The notes under the pieces were generated by a model that saw only the letters and a list, made by a program, of their open reading frames with translations, had not been told where the DNA came from and ran no database searches. 64,000 nt of DNA, taken from positions 966,600-1,030,599 of the forward strand of contig QANY01008042.1 in the NCBI GenBank assembly GCA_003255025.1, in the 5' to 3' direction. This stretch comes from Datisca glomerata (taxonomy: Eukaryota > Streptophyta > Magnoliopsida > Cucurbitales > Datiscaceae). Shown one piece after another: positions 23,641-36,144 of the stretch (position 1 is the first letter of the stretch; every line of letters begins with the position of its first letter). The position numbers and the translations under genes were made by a program.

Positions 23641-25563
23641 AATATGGATAACTGAAATTTATAACATACATGATTTAATATAATTGATAAATATCTAGAA
23701 TTCAAAAGGTAAACGTGATGCATGAACATAATTATAATAAAGACGTACATTTAGCATTTACTAATCACAATAAAACAACACAACGGTTAATGTGTCACCT
23801 TAGGATCGGTCAAATTAACCTCAGACTGTCTATGAGACACTCTCATCCTTATTAACTAAAACTTGAAATATCTCATATTTTCTCTTTTAATAATAAGGAT
23901 CGCTTATTCGGTCAAGTCACAACTATTCACATAAAAGCTAAATTGTGACTTTGTGAGGTAACCCATCATTTCAGATTTCATGACTTCATTTATAATATGT
24001 CACCTTAGGATCCGTCAAAACTAAACTACATCACTTCCTCCTATCTTTTTACGAAGTCCAACCTTGGTATTGGTACAAGTCGAAACCTTCCTTAGGGGGA
24101 TGAAAACATAGTCATCTCGAGGTTCTCATTGCACCTCACAGTGTTGGACTAATGATGGAGACTATATGTTACATTGACATGTCAACCTTCTCTCACTCAC
24201 TACTTTAGGATAATCTGTTTCTATTTTAACTAATCAATTAATTCCAAATTAACTACTAGTTAAAATAATAACCCTGTGAAATATTTAATTATCAGTTAAT
24301 CCAATCTCATTGGTATAAATTCATTTAACTTTCTTAAGCTCCTAAGTCAAAATTAGGTGAACTTAGATTAACTAATTAATTATATTCATTAAACTTTAAT
24401 AAAAGTCTTTTACTAAAGTCGGTTAACCTAAAGCCTATATTATAGCCTTTAGTGTGGTGTGATTACTAAGTTTTAACTAGTTAAAACCTAATAATTTACA
24501 TGCAATTGATTTCATAAAGGAATACATATAAACATATTAGGACAATCTTAATAAATCATGTTTATACATATGAGATGGATGATTAAATAAAATTGTATGA
24601 GATTTTCATGTATGACATGTGATCGACTGATGCATGAACATGTTATCAAACATAAAATTAAATAATTATTTAATAATTAAATAAAATAATAATGAACCGA
24701 GTGACTATTGGGTATTTCTAAATTACAACCTTTGAAATAAAGAAATAAAATTACAAAGCGGACTTCAAAAATACATATTTCTTAAATATTGTCTTGTCCT
24801 CATGATGTCCATCTTCATAATCTTCAAACATTGAGCAAAATCCTTTTTAGTTAGAAAAACTATTTTTCTTAATTAAAACAATTTCTATAATTATCTCTTT
24901 TAATATAGTTGACTTTGACTTAGTCAAATAAATAAATTATTTGATTTGGTCAAACTTGGGTCAAACCTAATCAACCTATTAATATTTAATTTTCATAAAA
25001 TCAAAAATTAATAATTAATTTTTAATTACATTAATTTCAAATTTTAAATAGATAATTAAAAGAGTTTGAGTTTTAATGAAACACTTAAAACGTGACAACA
25101 GTTGTCGCTGATGATAGGACTCTCTGATCGCTGTCCATCACGACCATTTCCCGTCTCACTGCCGGCAGCTGCCTGCTACGCCAAACAACCACTATTCACC
25201 TCTGCGAGATAGTAAATTTTTGACGCAAACAGTATTTTCGCGGATGAACAGTATTTTCGTGGATGAACAGTATTTTCGCGTGAACAATAAATTTCTGCCG
25301 TTTGTCTCATGCATTTTTCAGCTTCTCGCATTCGGAATAATTACAATAATATTGAAAATAAAACAAAAATTCCTACATCTCAATTCAGCTTACACAAGAT
25401 CTAGAAAAAATTAAAACAAAGCATAACCCGGTAATCACCATACAGTTAACAATCCATTATTTTCCATACATTCAAAAAATTTAACCATTCATCATCATAC
25501 ATATCTCATATCATATGAATAATGTAAGAAAACTCACACAACATTTAACATATTATATATAAA
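23641..25563 (-). other. Copia A 5' leader, noncoding
   Basis: About 1.9 kb lies between the primer-binding site and gag, without a usable reading frame. Most of it aligns with the leaders of copias B and C. The part near 25080-25300 does not: it carries three 18-bp units built on GAACAGTATTTTCG (25225-25285) where B and C have different GC-richer sequence. Confidence 0.7.
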
Positions 25564-25579
25564 GAGCACTTTGATACCA
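25564..25579 (-). promoter_or_regulatory. Copia A primer-binding site
   Basis: In element sense it reads TGGTATCAAAGTGC, two bases inside the LTR end. It matches the 3' end complement of initiator methionine tRNA, the usual primer of plant copia elements. Confidence 0.8.
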
Positions 25580-25581
25580 CT

Positions 25582-26596
25582 TGCTAGTCGTCGCGACGCA
25601 TGCGCAATGGAAGCGTGGAGGCGAGTGACCTTTCAAAAAATTAAGCATTTAATAAAAAAACGATACATTTACTAAAACAAAACTTGCGCAACGCCGCGCT
25701 AATCAAATAAAAACTTTTATTGAAAACTCTTTTTCAATCAGTCAGGATCCATTATATATTTATAAGTTAAAATCTAAAACATACAATGTTAATAATTATA
25801 TACCTGTTGTAGTCTATATTAAATGTCCTTACAAAAATTGATTGATCCTCCGTTCTCACAAAATCATTCTAAAGATCAATGGACTCCGAGATCCACATTA
25901 AGATCTTTCAAGTCAATCCTCAAGGCAATAAGACGTGTGTGGGCACATAGAATATTATAAGACACTTTTTCTATCTCTAGATGTTCTCAACACATAAGAT
26001 CTAGAGATTTACTGAGAATGACTTTAGTGAGATGATTCTCTAAAAGAACATGATGATTATTCTTTTAAAGATTTGATTAACGTTTAATCACATAAGAAAA
26101 TCTCTCTGACACCAATCGTGTTCTCAAATCAACTCTTGATTGACGAATTGATGATCTGATCAACAAATTCTTTCCTCTTCTTTCAGCAACCAAGGCCATT
26201 AAATAATATATGTATATATCCTAAATTATGGCGTATCAGATTTTTAGAGATAAACTGAAATAATATTTAATTATAAAATTATCAATTGTAGTGGAACTCA
26301 CTGCAATTGTGCACAACTGTAGTGCCACATGGCACTGCAATGTGCCGTGAGGCAGCATAGTGCCTCACGGTACCACTATAATGTCATGTGGCACTACAAT
26401 GTTGCACACTTGCTACTGTAGTGTCACGTGGCACCAAAGTAGTCTATTCAATTTCTGATACCCTATCAGTGATTGACACATGGAAACTAGTGCGAATTAA
26501 ATATTTATTTTAATTAGATAATTATCTAGATATCATTTAATTCAAATTTAACATATTTGATTATCCCTATCAACTAACTTATTTTTTATTTCATAA
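25582..26596 (-). repeat. 5' LTR of copia A (U3 end missing)
   Basis: It aligns in element sense with the R/U5 half and part of U3 of the copia C LTR, ending CTAGCA beside the primer-binding site. Homology stops near 26596, where copia B LTR sequence begins in the opposite orientation. U3 here holds several GTGCCACATGGCAC-like near-palindromes and a hairpin of CCGTGAGGCA with TGCCTCACGG at about 26343-26368. Confidence 0.85.
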
Positions 26597-27115
26597 TATC
26601 AGTTCATTAATCAAGAATTGAATTGAAAACACAGTTAGAGTTAGAGATTCTTTTTCTGTACGATTAAAAGTTAATCAAATCTTAAAAAGAATAATCATCG
26701 TGTTCTTTTAGAGAATCATCTCACAAAAGTTCTTTTCAGTAAATCTCTAGATCTCATGTGTTGAGTACATCTGGAGACAGAAAAAATATCTTGTAACATT
26801 CTATGTGCCCACGCACGTCCTAGTGCATTGAGGATTGACTTGAAATATCTTGGTGTGAATCTTAGAGTCTATTGATCGTTGAAATAGTTTCGTGGGACGA
26901 ATGATCAATCAGTTTTGCAAGGACGCTTGATATAGAGTACAAGAAATATATGATTTCTAACCTTGTATATTGTAGATTTATTGTATTAATATATAATTTT
27001 TCATGATTGAAAATAGTTTTCAAATAAAAGTTTTTTTTTGGAAATCATTGCGCCGTGGTTGTTATTCTTTTTATAAAAAATATTCATTTTTATTAATTTT
27101 TTTAAATTTCCAGCA
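26596..27115 (+). repeat. 5' LTR fragment of copia B (R/U5 part)
   Basis: It aligns with 46993-47566 of the copia C LTR, from ATCAGTT to the terminal CAGCA. The U3 half is absent; instead it abuts the copia A LTR head-to-head. The primer-binding site follows at 27118 as a degraded TAGTATCAGAAC. Confidence 0.85.
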
Positions 27116-29145
27116 ATTAGTATCAGAACGATCTTTATATATTTATATGTTAAACATTTTGTGGATTTTCTTGCATTATTCGTATAATATGAATATATGT
27201 ATGGATGAATGGATGGTTATGTTTTTTGAATATATGGAAAATAATGGATCGTTAATTGTAGGGTGATTATTGGGTTATGCTTTGTTCTTTAATTTTTCCT
27301 TATATCTTGTGTAAGCCATTTTGGGGCGTAGGAATTTTTGTAATTGGATTTTGAATATTTATTGTTTTTATTCCAATTGCGAGAAGACGACGAACGCATG
27401 AGACAAACGATGGAGGAAAAAGAAAAAAATAGGAATTCTATAGGAATGTTTTTTAGAATTCTGGCGCCGGCACCTGACATTAGATTTCAGGCGCTAGCGC
27501 CGCTGATTTTTAGTAACTGGCAATGTCCCCGGAATTGAATGTTTCGGCAATGTCACTGAAAATATCGGCACCAGCGACGGCCGACAATGGCAGGCGTTAG
27601 TTGGCGGTGAGTCTGCGGTGATGGTGGTCGGTGGTAACCGTTGTCACATTTAGGAAAGTTTCACACAAACTCTGATACCAGCCAACCCTATAACTGTAAA
27701 TAACCCTATATCTATCAATTATTTTTTTAGTTTTGCAATTTATGTAATTTTAAAAAATTAAATTATTAATTATTAAATTTATAAAAATTAGAAATTAATA
27801 GGTTGATTGGGTTTGACCCAAGTTTGACTAAATAAAATAAAATATTTATTTGACTAAGTTAAAGTAAACTATTTTAAAGAGATAATTATAAAAAAATTTT
27901 AATTAAGAAAAATAGTTTTTCTAATTAAATATGATATTGTTTAAAGCTTGAAGATTATGAAAATGAACATCAGGAGGAGAACGTAATATTTAAGAAATAT
28001 GTATTCTAGAAGTTCACATATTATTTTTTTATTTCAAGAGTTGCAATTTAGAAATAATCAAGAATCACTTAGTCCATTATTATTTTATTTAATTGGTAAA
28101 TAATTATTTAATTGTTATGTTTGATAACATGCCCATGCATTAGTTGATCACATGCCATACATGAAAATCTCACGCAGTTTTATTTAATTATGCATCTCAT
28201 TAGTAGAAACATGATTTATTAGGATTGTCCTAATATGTTTATATGTATTTTTTTTATGAAATCAATTGCATATAAACCGTTAGGTTTTAATTAGTTAAAA
28301 CTTGATAATTACGCCTCACTAAGGGCCATAATAACTTTTAGGATAACCAACTTTAGTAAAAGAGTTTTATTAATCTTTGATGAATATAATTAATTAGTTA
28401 ATCTAAGTTCATCTAATTATTACTTAGGCGCTTTAGAATGTTAAATAAACTTAGACGAATGAGATTGGCATAACTGATTATTAAATATCATAGGATATTA
28501 TTTTAACCAGTGATTAATTTAGAATTAATTGATTAGTTAAAATGGAAATACATAATCCTAAGATAATAAATGGGAGAAGGTTGACATGTCAATGTAACCT
28601 ACAGTTTCCATCATTAGCAGAACACCGTGAGGTGCAGTAAGAGCCTCGAGATGGCTTTCTTTTCATCCCCCTAAGAAAGGTTTCGAGCTGTACCAATACC
28701 AATGTTGGACTTATTAAGACCAAGGTTGGACTTATTAAGAAGATAGGAGAAAGTTATGCAATTTAGTTTTGACTGACCCTAAGGCGACATATTCTAAATG
28801 AAGTCATGGAATCTGATATGATGTGTTACACTCACAAAGTCACAATTATGATTTCATGTAGATAGTTGTGACATAGCCGAACAAGCGATACCTTTGTTAA
28901 AAGAGAAAATATGATATATTTTAAGTTTTAATTAATAAGGATGAGAATGTCTCATAGACAGTTTGAAAATAATCTAACTGACTCTAAGGCATCACATTAA
29001 TCGTTGGGTTGTTTTATTGTGATTAATAAATGCTAAATTTGTGTGTTTATGATGTTGTATTCATGCATCACGTTTACTTTTTGAATTCTAGATATTTATC
29101 TATCATATTGATTCTTGTATGTTTTGAATTTCAGTTATCATTATT
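27116..29145 (+). other. Copia B 5' leader, noncoding
   Basis: This 2-kb leader is similar along its length to 47567-49552 of copia C, including the phrases GTGTAAGCCATTTTGGGGCG and CATGCATTAGT. No coding frame is supported. Confidence 0.7.
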
Positions 29146-30433
29146 ATGTCTACCATGGGCAACCCTATTACTGCTTTACTCGCTTTTGAGAAATTGAATG
29201 GTGATAATTTCGTACGTTAGAAATCAAATATGAATTTAATGTTGATTTGTGTGAATCATAAGTTTATTCTTACTAAGGAATTTCCTGAGAAGTCCGCTGC
29301 TAATGCCACTAAGAATGTTACGAAATAATATGATGCTTGGATCATATCAAACAACAAGGCGAAGTGCTACATGCTTGCGAGCATGAATGATATTCTGAGA
29401 ATAAAGCATTAAATCATGAAGATTGCCTATGAGATTATGGAATCTCTAAAGGCGATGTTTGGGCAGTAGTTTGATCAAAGACGTCATGAGGCCACTAGGA
29501 GCTATATGACGACTAAGATGAGAAAGGGTACTTCTATGCGAGAATATGTTTTGAACATGATCAACATAATGCACGAGGCGGAAGTACATGGGGCCACCAT
29601 TGATGAGCGACTCAAGTTAGCATTATACTTGAGTCGCTCACACACACTTTTTCTATGTTCATGACCAACTATGTTATGAATAATTTGTAATTCAACATGA
29701 CCCAGTTGTTGAATGAACTGCAGACTTTTGAGTCACTCAACCTGAGAATGATCAAAATGGGTGAGGTAAATGTTCTCGAGCAAAAGCCTTCTTCCACTGC
29801 TGTTAAAAGTAACAAGAGGAAGATGATCAATGATTTGGTCAAATGTAAGAACAAGAAAGGGAAGAAAGCCAATACATCGCCAAAATTCAAGAAGAACAAG
29901 AACGACAACAAGCCCAAAGGAAAATGTTTCCAATATGGGGTTGAAAGTGATTGGAAGTGAAACTGTAACAAGTATCTCTCCGAGGTGAAAAGGAAAGGTA
30001 AATATGATTTACTTGTACTTGAAATTTTCTTAGTGGAATATGATTTGTCTAGATACTTGATTTAAGAGTCACTAAACATGTATGTTCTTCTTTGCAGATG
30101 CTTGATTCGTCAAGAGAGTTGGCTGATGGTGAGATCATTTTAAGAGTTGGCAGTAGTGCTCTCGTGTCAGTTAAAGCATTAAGGATATTCTGTTTAATCT
30201 TTGGGTATAATTATTTAGTTTTGAATGATACTTTTTATATTCTCAGATTTTGGAAAATTTGATTTTTCTTTCTTTTTTGCAAGAACAGTTAACAAAGTTT
30301 CTTTTATCAATATAGAGTTTTTTTTATTTCTAAGAATGAATTCGATATTAGTCATGCTAAAGTTATAAACGTATTGTACATGCTTAAACAGACTGAACGC
30401 GTGTTAAATAATTCTGAATTATTTAAAGTAACA
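29146..30433 (+). pseudogene. Copia B gag and protease, broken
   Basis: The start codon by homology is at 29146 (MSTMGNPITALLAFEKLNGD). Gag blocks LMLICVNHKFILTKE and YMLASMNDILR are recognisable between in-frame stops. 29697-29960 is the Lys-rich segment with a damaged knuckle, CFQYGVESDWK, in which the second Cys is Tyr and a stop follows. The protease block is present only as SLNMYVLLCRCLIRQES-type fragments near 30068. Function is excluded. Confidence 0.8.
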
Positions 30434-31175
30434 AAACCTAAAAGTAAAAAATGACAAAGAGTTTCTCATGATGATAATAACACATATCTTTGGCATTTTA
30501 GGTTGTGACATATTAATTTAGATAGGTTAAACAGGCTAACAAAGCATGGTGCTTTGAGAGAACTAAACGTTAGAATTCTTCCTGTTTGTGAATCTTGTCT
30601 AGAGGGTAAAATGTCCAAGAGACCTTTCTCTGGAAAGGGCCAAGGAGCCAGGGAACCACTTGACCTAGTGCATAGTGATGTTTGTGGACGGATCAATGTA
30701 CAAGCTAGAGATGGGTATGGGTATTTTATCACTTTTATTGACGATTACTCAAGATATGGTTATACTTAACTAATGCAAAGGAAGTCTGAAACTTTTAGAA
30801 AGTTTAAAGACTTCAAGGATGAAGTTAAAAAGCAATTAGGTAAATCATTGAAAACCCTTTTGATCCGATCGATGTGGTGAATACTTGGATTTAGAGTTTA
30901 AGAATTATTTGCTGGAGTGTGGAATCCTATCTCAACTCACAGTATCTAGAACACCATAACAAAATGGTGTTGTAGAAAGGAGAAACCGAACCTTATTGGA
31001 TATGGTTAGGTCGATGTTAAACTACTCATCACTGTCACTTACATTTTAGGGATATGCACTACACACGACTACTTACATTTTGAATGTAGTGCCCTCTAAG
31101 TCTATAAGCAAGATGCCTTTAGAGTTATGGAATGACTTCAAACCTAGTTTGCATCATTTCCGCATATGGGGTTGT
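30434..31175 (+). pseudogene. Copia B integrase, first part, cut by the CACTA
   Basis: 30554-30769 gives LPVCESCLEGKMSKRPFS, LVHSDVCGRINVQARDG and FIDDYSRYGYT. Near 30955-31000 the block QNGVVERRNRT contains the third catalytic acidic residue, with frame breaks around it. The sequence stops at GTTGT (31171-31175), where CACTA begins, and resumes at 36737. Confidence 0.85.
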
Positions 31176-31299
31176 CACTACAACAAAGAGCGTCATTTAT
31201 TGCGTTGTGTTATGGAGTTTTTGGTTCAAAAAATGTCATGTGTATAGTTTAAGCAGCAAGATAAATTGAAAGTTTTGAATTTTTTAGGGAAGCTCTATA

Positions 31300-31530
31300 A
31301 AACTTAAAATCCCACTTTTCTTCTTTAGACTTTCTCTGCCATTTGCCTCCTCCTCTTTATCTCTCTCTCTCTCCCTCCCACTCTCTCTCAACAATTCACC
31401 TCTTCCTATCCTCACTCTGGAGTTTGCTTCAACCTCTCTCTACAACATTCTTCGCTCACCATCTTTATATTGGTAGCCTCTACCCCATCTCTCTCTCTCT
31501 CTCTCCATAGTTTGCATCGAGCTTCCATAG
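31300..31530 (+). other. CT-rich leader-like sequence inside the CACTA
   Basis: Stretches of CTCTCT and CCTCCC with short ORF-less sequence resemble a plant 5' UTR. It could be the start of a captured transcript unit or simply microsatellite DNA. Confidence 0.3.
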
Positions 31531-33604
31531 AGCTGAGCTAGACAAAATTAGTGCACTGGGAGGAGCTGAGAGCTGAATGTCATCTCGTGCAGTATCTTAG
31601 ATGCCTAGGGCTTATGGAGTAGCTCGTGTCATCTCAAATCTGCTTGTGGCTCAGAATTTTTGGCATACTTTGATTTGATTTTTATTGGTTAGGGCTTGGA
31701 CACGTTAAAGCTTAGGCCCTTCAGTGTACATTGACGAATCTTGGTTTGATGAATTTCTTTGTTAATAATTTCTCACATCCCGAGAAAGAAATTTTCACTC
31801 GGTCATTTCAGATGAACTTTTCTCTACCTTTTTTAAAATTCCTTTAACTTTTCACACTTTTCTTTCCCATGGCTTCCAGTTTCACATTTATGGTTTCCAT
31901 CTTATCTTCCATCTATGATGTGTCACACATTGTCTGAAAAATGTCACAAAACTGCTTCTATTATGTCCTTAAACTTTTTGCACTTTTCTTTCCCATGGCT
32001 TCCAACTTCAGATTTATGGTTTCCCTCCTATCTTCCATCTATAATATGTCATAGTTGTATGAAATATGTCACAACACTGCTTTTATTATAGCTCAGCATG
32101 GTCCTGGAGGTCCCAGACTCCTTCATTGTAATGCAAAACAAATTCATCTTGTCAACTTGTTCCTCGCTTAGACGGTACAATAGTCTTTATTTATCTTCTT
32201 TAGACTAATTAGCACTCAAAGGATTAATAATATTTGTACGGCGTGATGAGTATTAACCAGATGTCTTATACATATTCAAATATTGAGTTAAACAAATCTC
32301 ATTCTGTAATGGTTTTTAATGTTAGCTGAGTTTATTTGTACAAAATTAGGGCCAACAACAATATGTTTATAACTTCGTTAACTGCATTATGTGATAAAAC
32401 AGAATGTCGCCCATATAATAATAGATCTCATTTCTTCTATTAGCTTGTCAATAATTGAATTCATACCTTAGGTATGGTTGGCTTGTTTCAACAAAGCTGT
32501 AATTATTTAATATTGGAATTAAATCTAATAATAGCATCTACTACTTATGGCAGTTTTAGTTGATCATTTGGATATGACCATTATGTTTTTTGCAGCTTAG
32601 GCAGTATTCAAGCTCTAGACACTTTAATAGACCCCAACTGTTAAGATTTCCTTTCCTTTCTTGTCTGGCATAATTCGATTAGTTCTCATAATAGATTTAT
32701 GAGTTTCCATGCACAATGTAGTACAGTTTCATGTGCTTGAAGCTTTGCATGCCAGGTGAATGAAAGAATGTCTCAAAGACGTTGCGTGATTAAAGTGAGT
32801 GCCTTCCGAGACTAGACACTTATGACAATTTTAGTTGATCATTTAGACGGCCAAATGGACCTTGTTACCCACAAATCTATTGTCCATCTTAGTGATAATG
32901 CTATAAAGGACGTCTGTAAATGTATGATCAAATTCTCCTCTTTTCTTTGCCCATGATTTGTGCAATTGGAATTTGATGATCTTTGGCTCTAAATTTTTAA
33001 GTGTCCAAGAAGATCAAATCTGTCGATCCCCTTCAACCAAAAGTTCACAGTGAAATCTTTTGTCACTATTCTGAATTGTGATCAAGGCACAACTTTCCAA
33101 TGGGATCGAAATATGGTAGAATATAACAAGTATTCTTAAGAGAATATTATTTTTTGCTTACACATCCTCTCTGAATATAACAGATATCCTTAAGAGAAGT
33201 GATTTTAGTTGTCATTATATGTCCTCTTTTTTGGTGGAACCCAATCCATATATGCTCTTACTTTGCACATCAATACTATTATGTGAAATTGCATTTTGGT
33301 TAGACTTGATATTAAATGGGAAATGCCTAATTGTATTGATACTTTTTTGTACTGTTGGAATAAATTTCATGTTGTTGGGTTGATTGAAAAATTTAGACTG
33401 TTAACTTTTCTTTATTCTGCATTAGTGGGATTCTGCCAATGTTTGTAAGTTTTGGCAGTCAAATTCAATGTTTATTTACGTTCATGCCAAATGTTTGTTC
33501 ATCATCTCTTAGAAGATCAGAAGCTTAACCTGTCATTTTGCATACTGTTTTCATCAAATATTGTTATTTGCTAAGTCAGGGTGCTCTGCGAATTACAATT
33601 ACAG

Positions 33605-33686
33605 CTTCATTCCAGCTTCATTCCAGCTTCATTACAGCTTTCTGATGCCTTGGCCAAAATGCTTAGCTCTTTCACTATGGCCACCA
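33605..33686 (+). other. Exon-like segment in the CACTA (1)
   Basis: Between an acceptor TTACAG and a donor AGTAAGA, the frame is open and reads FIPASLQLSDALAKMLSS and then FTMAT. The beginning is a 12-bp tandem repeat (CTTCATTCCAG-like, three copies). I do not recognise the protein. Based only on splice-site words and an open frame. Confidence 0.35.
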
Positions 33687-34530
33687 GTAAGATCTTGCGG
33701 TTTACTTCGGTCTTTTATCCATTTTCTCACCTTTGATTAGGAGTTTCTTTTTTCTGGGTTTTCCTTAATGTTGTGGAATCTATATATTTGTGTTGGATTT
33801 ATTGCTGGTAATTGTCAGTTAAAGGCTATTTTGGTATTCATAGGTTATTATTTATCATGGTTTGGTTATATTTTTCTAAACCAATATGCATATTTAGTTG
33901 GACCCTTGTATGGATTTTTCTTTCTTCTGTTTGAGGTTGTCATTATGTAAGTTAGTCGTTTATGGTATTAGAATCAAGTTAGTTTTATTATTGGTTAATT
34001 GGTTATTTGGTTTAGTTTATTTATTTGTTCACTTCGGCAAATTAAATTTTCAGGGGATGTTGAGTACTCGTCATTAGCTTCTAGAAGAAAATGATTGGTT
34101 TCGTGAATCTTTATATGGGCCCAACAGTAATAAGCTTCTTAAAAGGAGTTTTTTGTAAATTAATTATAATTTTTTAAAATTACTTACATGTACGTATATT
34201 TCTCTTGTAGTTGTAAGAAGAAACTCATCAACTTCTGATATCCTAGAACAAGAGGTAGAAGAGAAGATTGGAATTCTAATAGTTGGGTGGTAAGCTGAAA
34301 AGTATATAAATGTCCTTGCAAAGAATGTCAAAATATATATCATTAGTGTATTGATATTATTTTTGAGCATTTAGTCATTAAAGAAATGTATCCAACCTAT
34401 ACAACTTAGTATCACCATGGTGAACAAGTATTTAGAGAAGACAAACCAGATGAAGTAAACAAATCACACACATACAACATGTATTGTTTTAGAAATTTTA
34501 CATGATATGTTGCTAGATGAGAATTTTTGT

Positions 34531-35232
34531 GGTGTTCTAACTGACTAAGGATTGCATCATCTCTAATTAATGGTTTTTCTTTGTTGTTGTTATTGGTTTA
34601 ACTATGTTTAGTGGAAGAGGGCTGATAAATTTCTATACTTACCATGATTGAAATGGGGTGAGATCATATCAGCACTAAAGCATCGGATCCCATTAGAATT
34701 ATGAAGTTAAGCGTGCTTGGGCGAGAGTAGTACTAAGTTAGGTGACCACTTGGGAAGTTCCCGTGTTACACTCCTCTTTTTTACTTACCAAAAAATATCA
34801 TTGAAATGGTTGGGGGGTATATGTTGTTAACGAAGCATTGCATCATCTCTGCTTAATGATTTTTCTTCTTTATTGTTATTGTTTTAACTATGTTTAATGG
34901 TAGATGGCTGATAAATTTCTATAGTTACCATGATTGAAATGTGGGGGAGGGGTATATGGTGTTCAAACTGACCAAGGATTGCATCATATCTAATTAATGG
35001 TTAGTCTTCTTTGTTGTTATTGTTTTAACTATGTTTAGTGGAAGAGGGTTGATAAATTTTTGTAGTTATCATGATTGAAATGTTGGGGGGGTGTATATGG
35101 TGTTCAAAATGACTAAGGATTATATCATCTCTGATTAATAGTTTTCATATTTGTTGTTATTGTTTTGACTATGTTTAGTGGAAAAGGGCTGATGAACTTC
35201 TGTAGTTATTGTGATTGAAATATGGGGCATAT
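34531..35232 (+). repeat. Tandem array of four units of about 137-141 bp
   Basis: Units begin at 34531, 34821, 34958 and 35099. Each holds GGATTGCATCAT-like sequence, TTGTTGTTATTG, AACTATGTTTAGTGG, GGGCTGATAAATTTCT and CATGATTGAAATG in the same order. Unit 1 is interrupted by the 5S-derived insertion. Unit lengths are constant without it, which shows that the array came first. Confidence 0.8.
34656..34776 (+). pseudogene. 5S rRNA-derived sequence (121 nt)
   Basis: The segment matches plant 5S rRNA from its first to its last base. It keeps AGATCATATCAGCACTAAAG, CGGATCCCATTAGAA, the almost unchanged internal promoter half AAGTTAAGCGTGCTTGGGCG and AGAGTAGTAC, then GGTGACC, TGGGAAGT and CGTGTTACA, ending CTCCTC plus a T run. 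Box A and the intermediate element look intact; the start of box C is changed (TTAGGTGACC). It has no neighbouring 5S units. Copies of ATTGAAATGG at 34647-34656 and 34800-34809 flank it, as in a retroposed copy. Transcription is possible but not shown. Confidence 0.88.
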
Positions 35233-35944
35233 GGCGTTCAAACTTTTATGTTGAAAATTATTTATTGTTTGTGTAAAGATAATTTTGTTTAACGTCCTCT
35301 AACTCGCTTAGTATTTGAAAAGTCTTCTGTAGAAATCATACATAGTAGGTTTATAAGTGGAAATTGTCCATCGAGGTCACAACAAATATTTAGTAACTCA
35401 GGTGGATGCATGGTTTCACATAGTGATGAGAATAATATACTCTTGGGCTATGCAAACTATTTTTTTTGAAAAGTCTGATTGGGAACACATGGAATTTGTT
35501 TGAAGAAAACTTTGGCTTGTGGGATGGTCTTAGTAGTATGTTTTCATAATTAGTTTTGTGATATGAACCTTGGTATGTTTTTTGAAGTCTTTTTTGGACA
35601 TTTGGTATTATGTTTGATCTGGACCATTTTTCCATCAACTAATGCACAATGAGTGAACTACATGCTAAAATCCAAACTTTGGTAGTAGATTTAGTTCTCA
35701 GTATCCTATTACATGGTATGTATTTTCAATGTAATCCTTATAGTTCCATGCAATTCATGTTTAATCTATTTTTTTTCCTCTTTTTAGGGTTGAGGGAATG
35801 GATGGCTTTGAAAAGATTAGTCTTGCTGTGAACATTCTTTGTCACTTAAGCTTTGTTATGGTCTTATAAGACATTGTTTAGATAAATTTGATTGTTTGTT
35901 AAATGTTGTAACTTGAGACAGAAGATAATAAACTTGGTTTGCAG

Positions 35945-36001
35945 TTAAATGCCAGAATTCGACTGCTCTCCACCAACGACTATACTATATCATGGAATGT
36001 T
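35945..36001 (+). other. Exon-like segment in the CACTA (2)
   Basis: A 57-bp open segment lies between a strong acceptor (TTTGCAG) and donor (GTAAGT) and encodes LNARIRLLSTNDYTISWNV. The splice sites and the amino-acid-like composition suggest a captured host exon. The source gene is not recognised. Confidence 0.4.
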
Positions 36002-36144
36002 GTAAGTCTATCACTAATTCTTAACTTTCTTATCTAATAAGTCATTTCTTAGTTGTTGATAATTTAGATTGTACTATTTAGAATATGAGGCTTTCTCCTT
36101 CATCTGAATGGATCATCCATGCTTTGGTACAATACTTTAATCTT

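Larger units (their letters stand above)
18351..26596 (-). mobile_element. Copia A: Ty1/copia retrotransposon inserted in the LINE
   Basis: On the minus strand the order is 5' LTR (25582-26596, lacking its far U3 end), primer-binding site, leader of about 1.9 kb, gag, protease, integrase, RT, RNase H, then a 3' LTR (18351-19745) ending inside the LINE. Integrase before RT identifies Ty1/copia. All coding parts carry frameshifts or stops. The bases left of the insertion are GGATA; the matching right duplication is missing because the right end was lost in the junction with copia B. Confidence 0.92.

Noticed and set aside
29669..29971. Hydrophobic 100-codon minus-strand protein
   Set aside because: It is the complement of the Lys-rich copia gag segment; Lys codons read as Phe/Leu on the other strand. 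The same holds for 22831-23080 and 50077-50322.
34656..34776. Cassandra-type TRIM retrotransposon, whose LTRs contain 5S rRNA
   Set aside because: The direct repeats lie next to the 5S ends, and no TG...CA LTR, primer site or second copy surrounds it. A simple retroposed 5S copy fits better.
34656..34776. Functional 5S rRNA gene array
   Set aside because: Only one unit with several substitutions, including in box C, embedded in a transposon; no tandem 5S spacer units.
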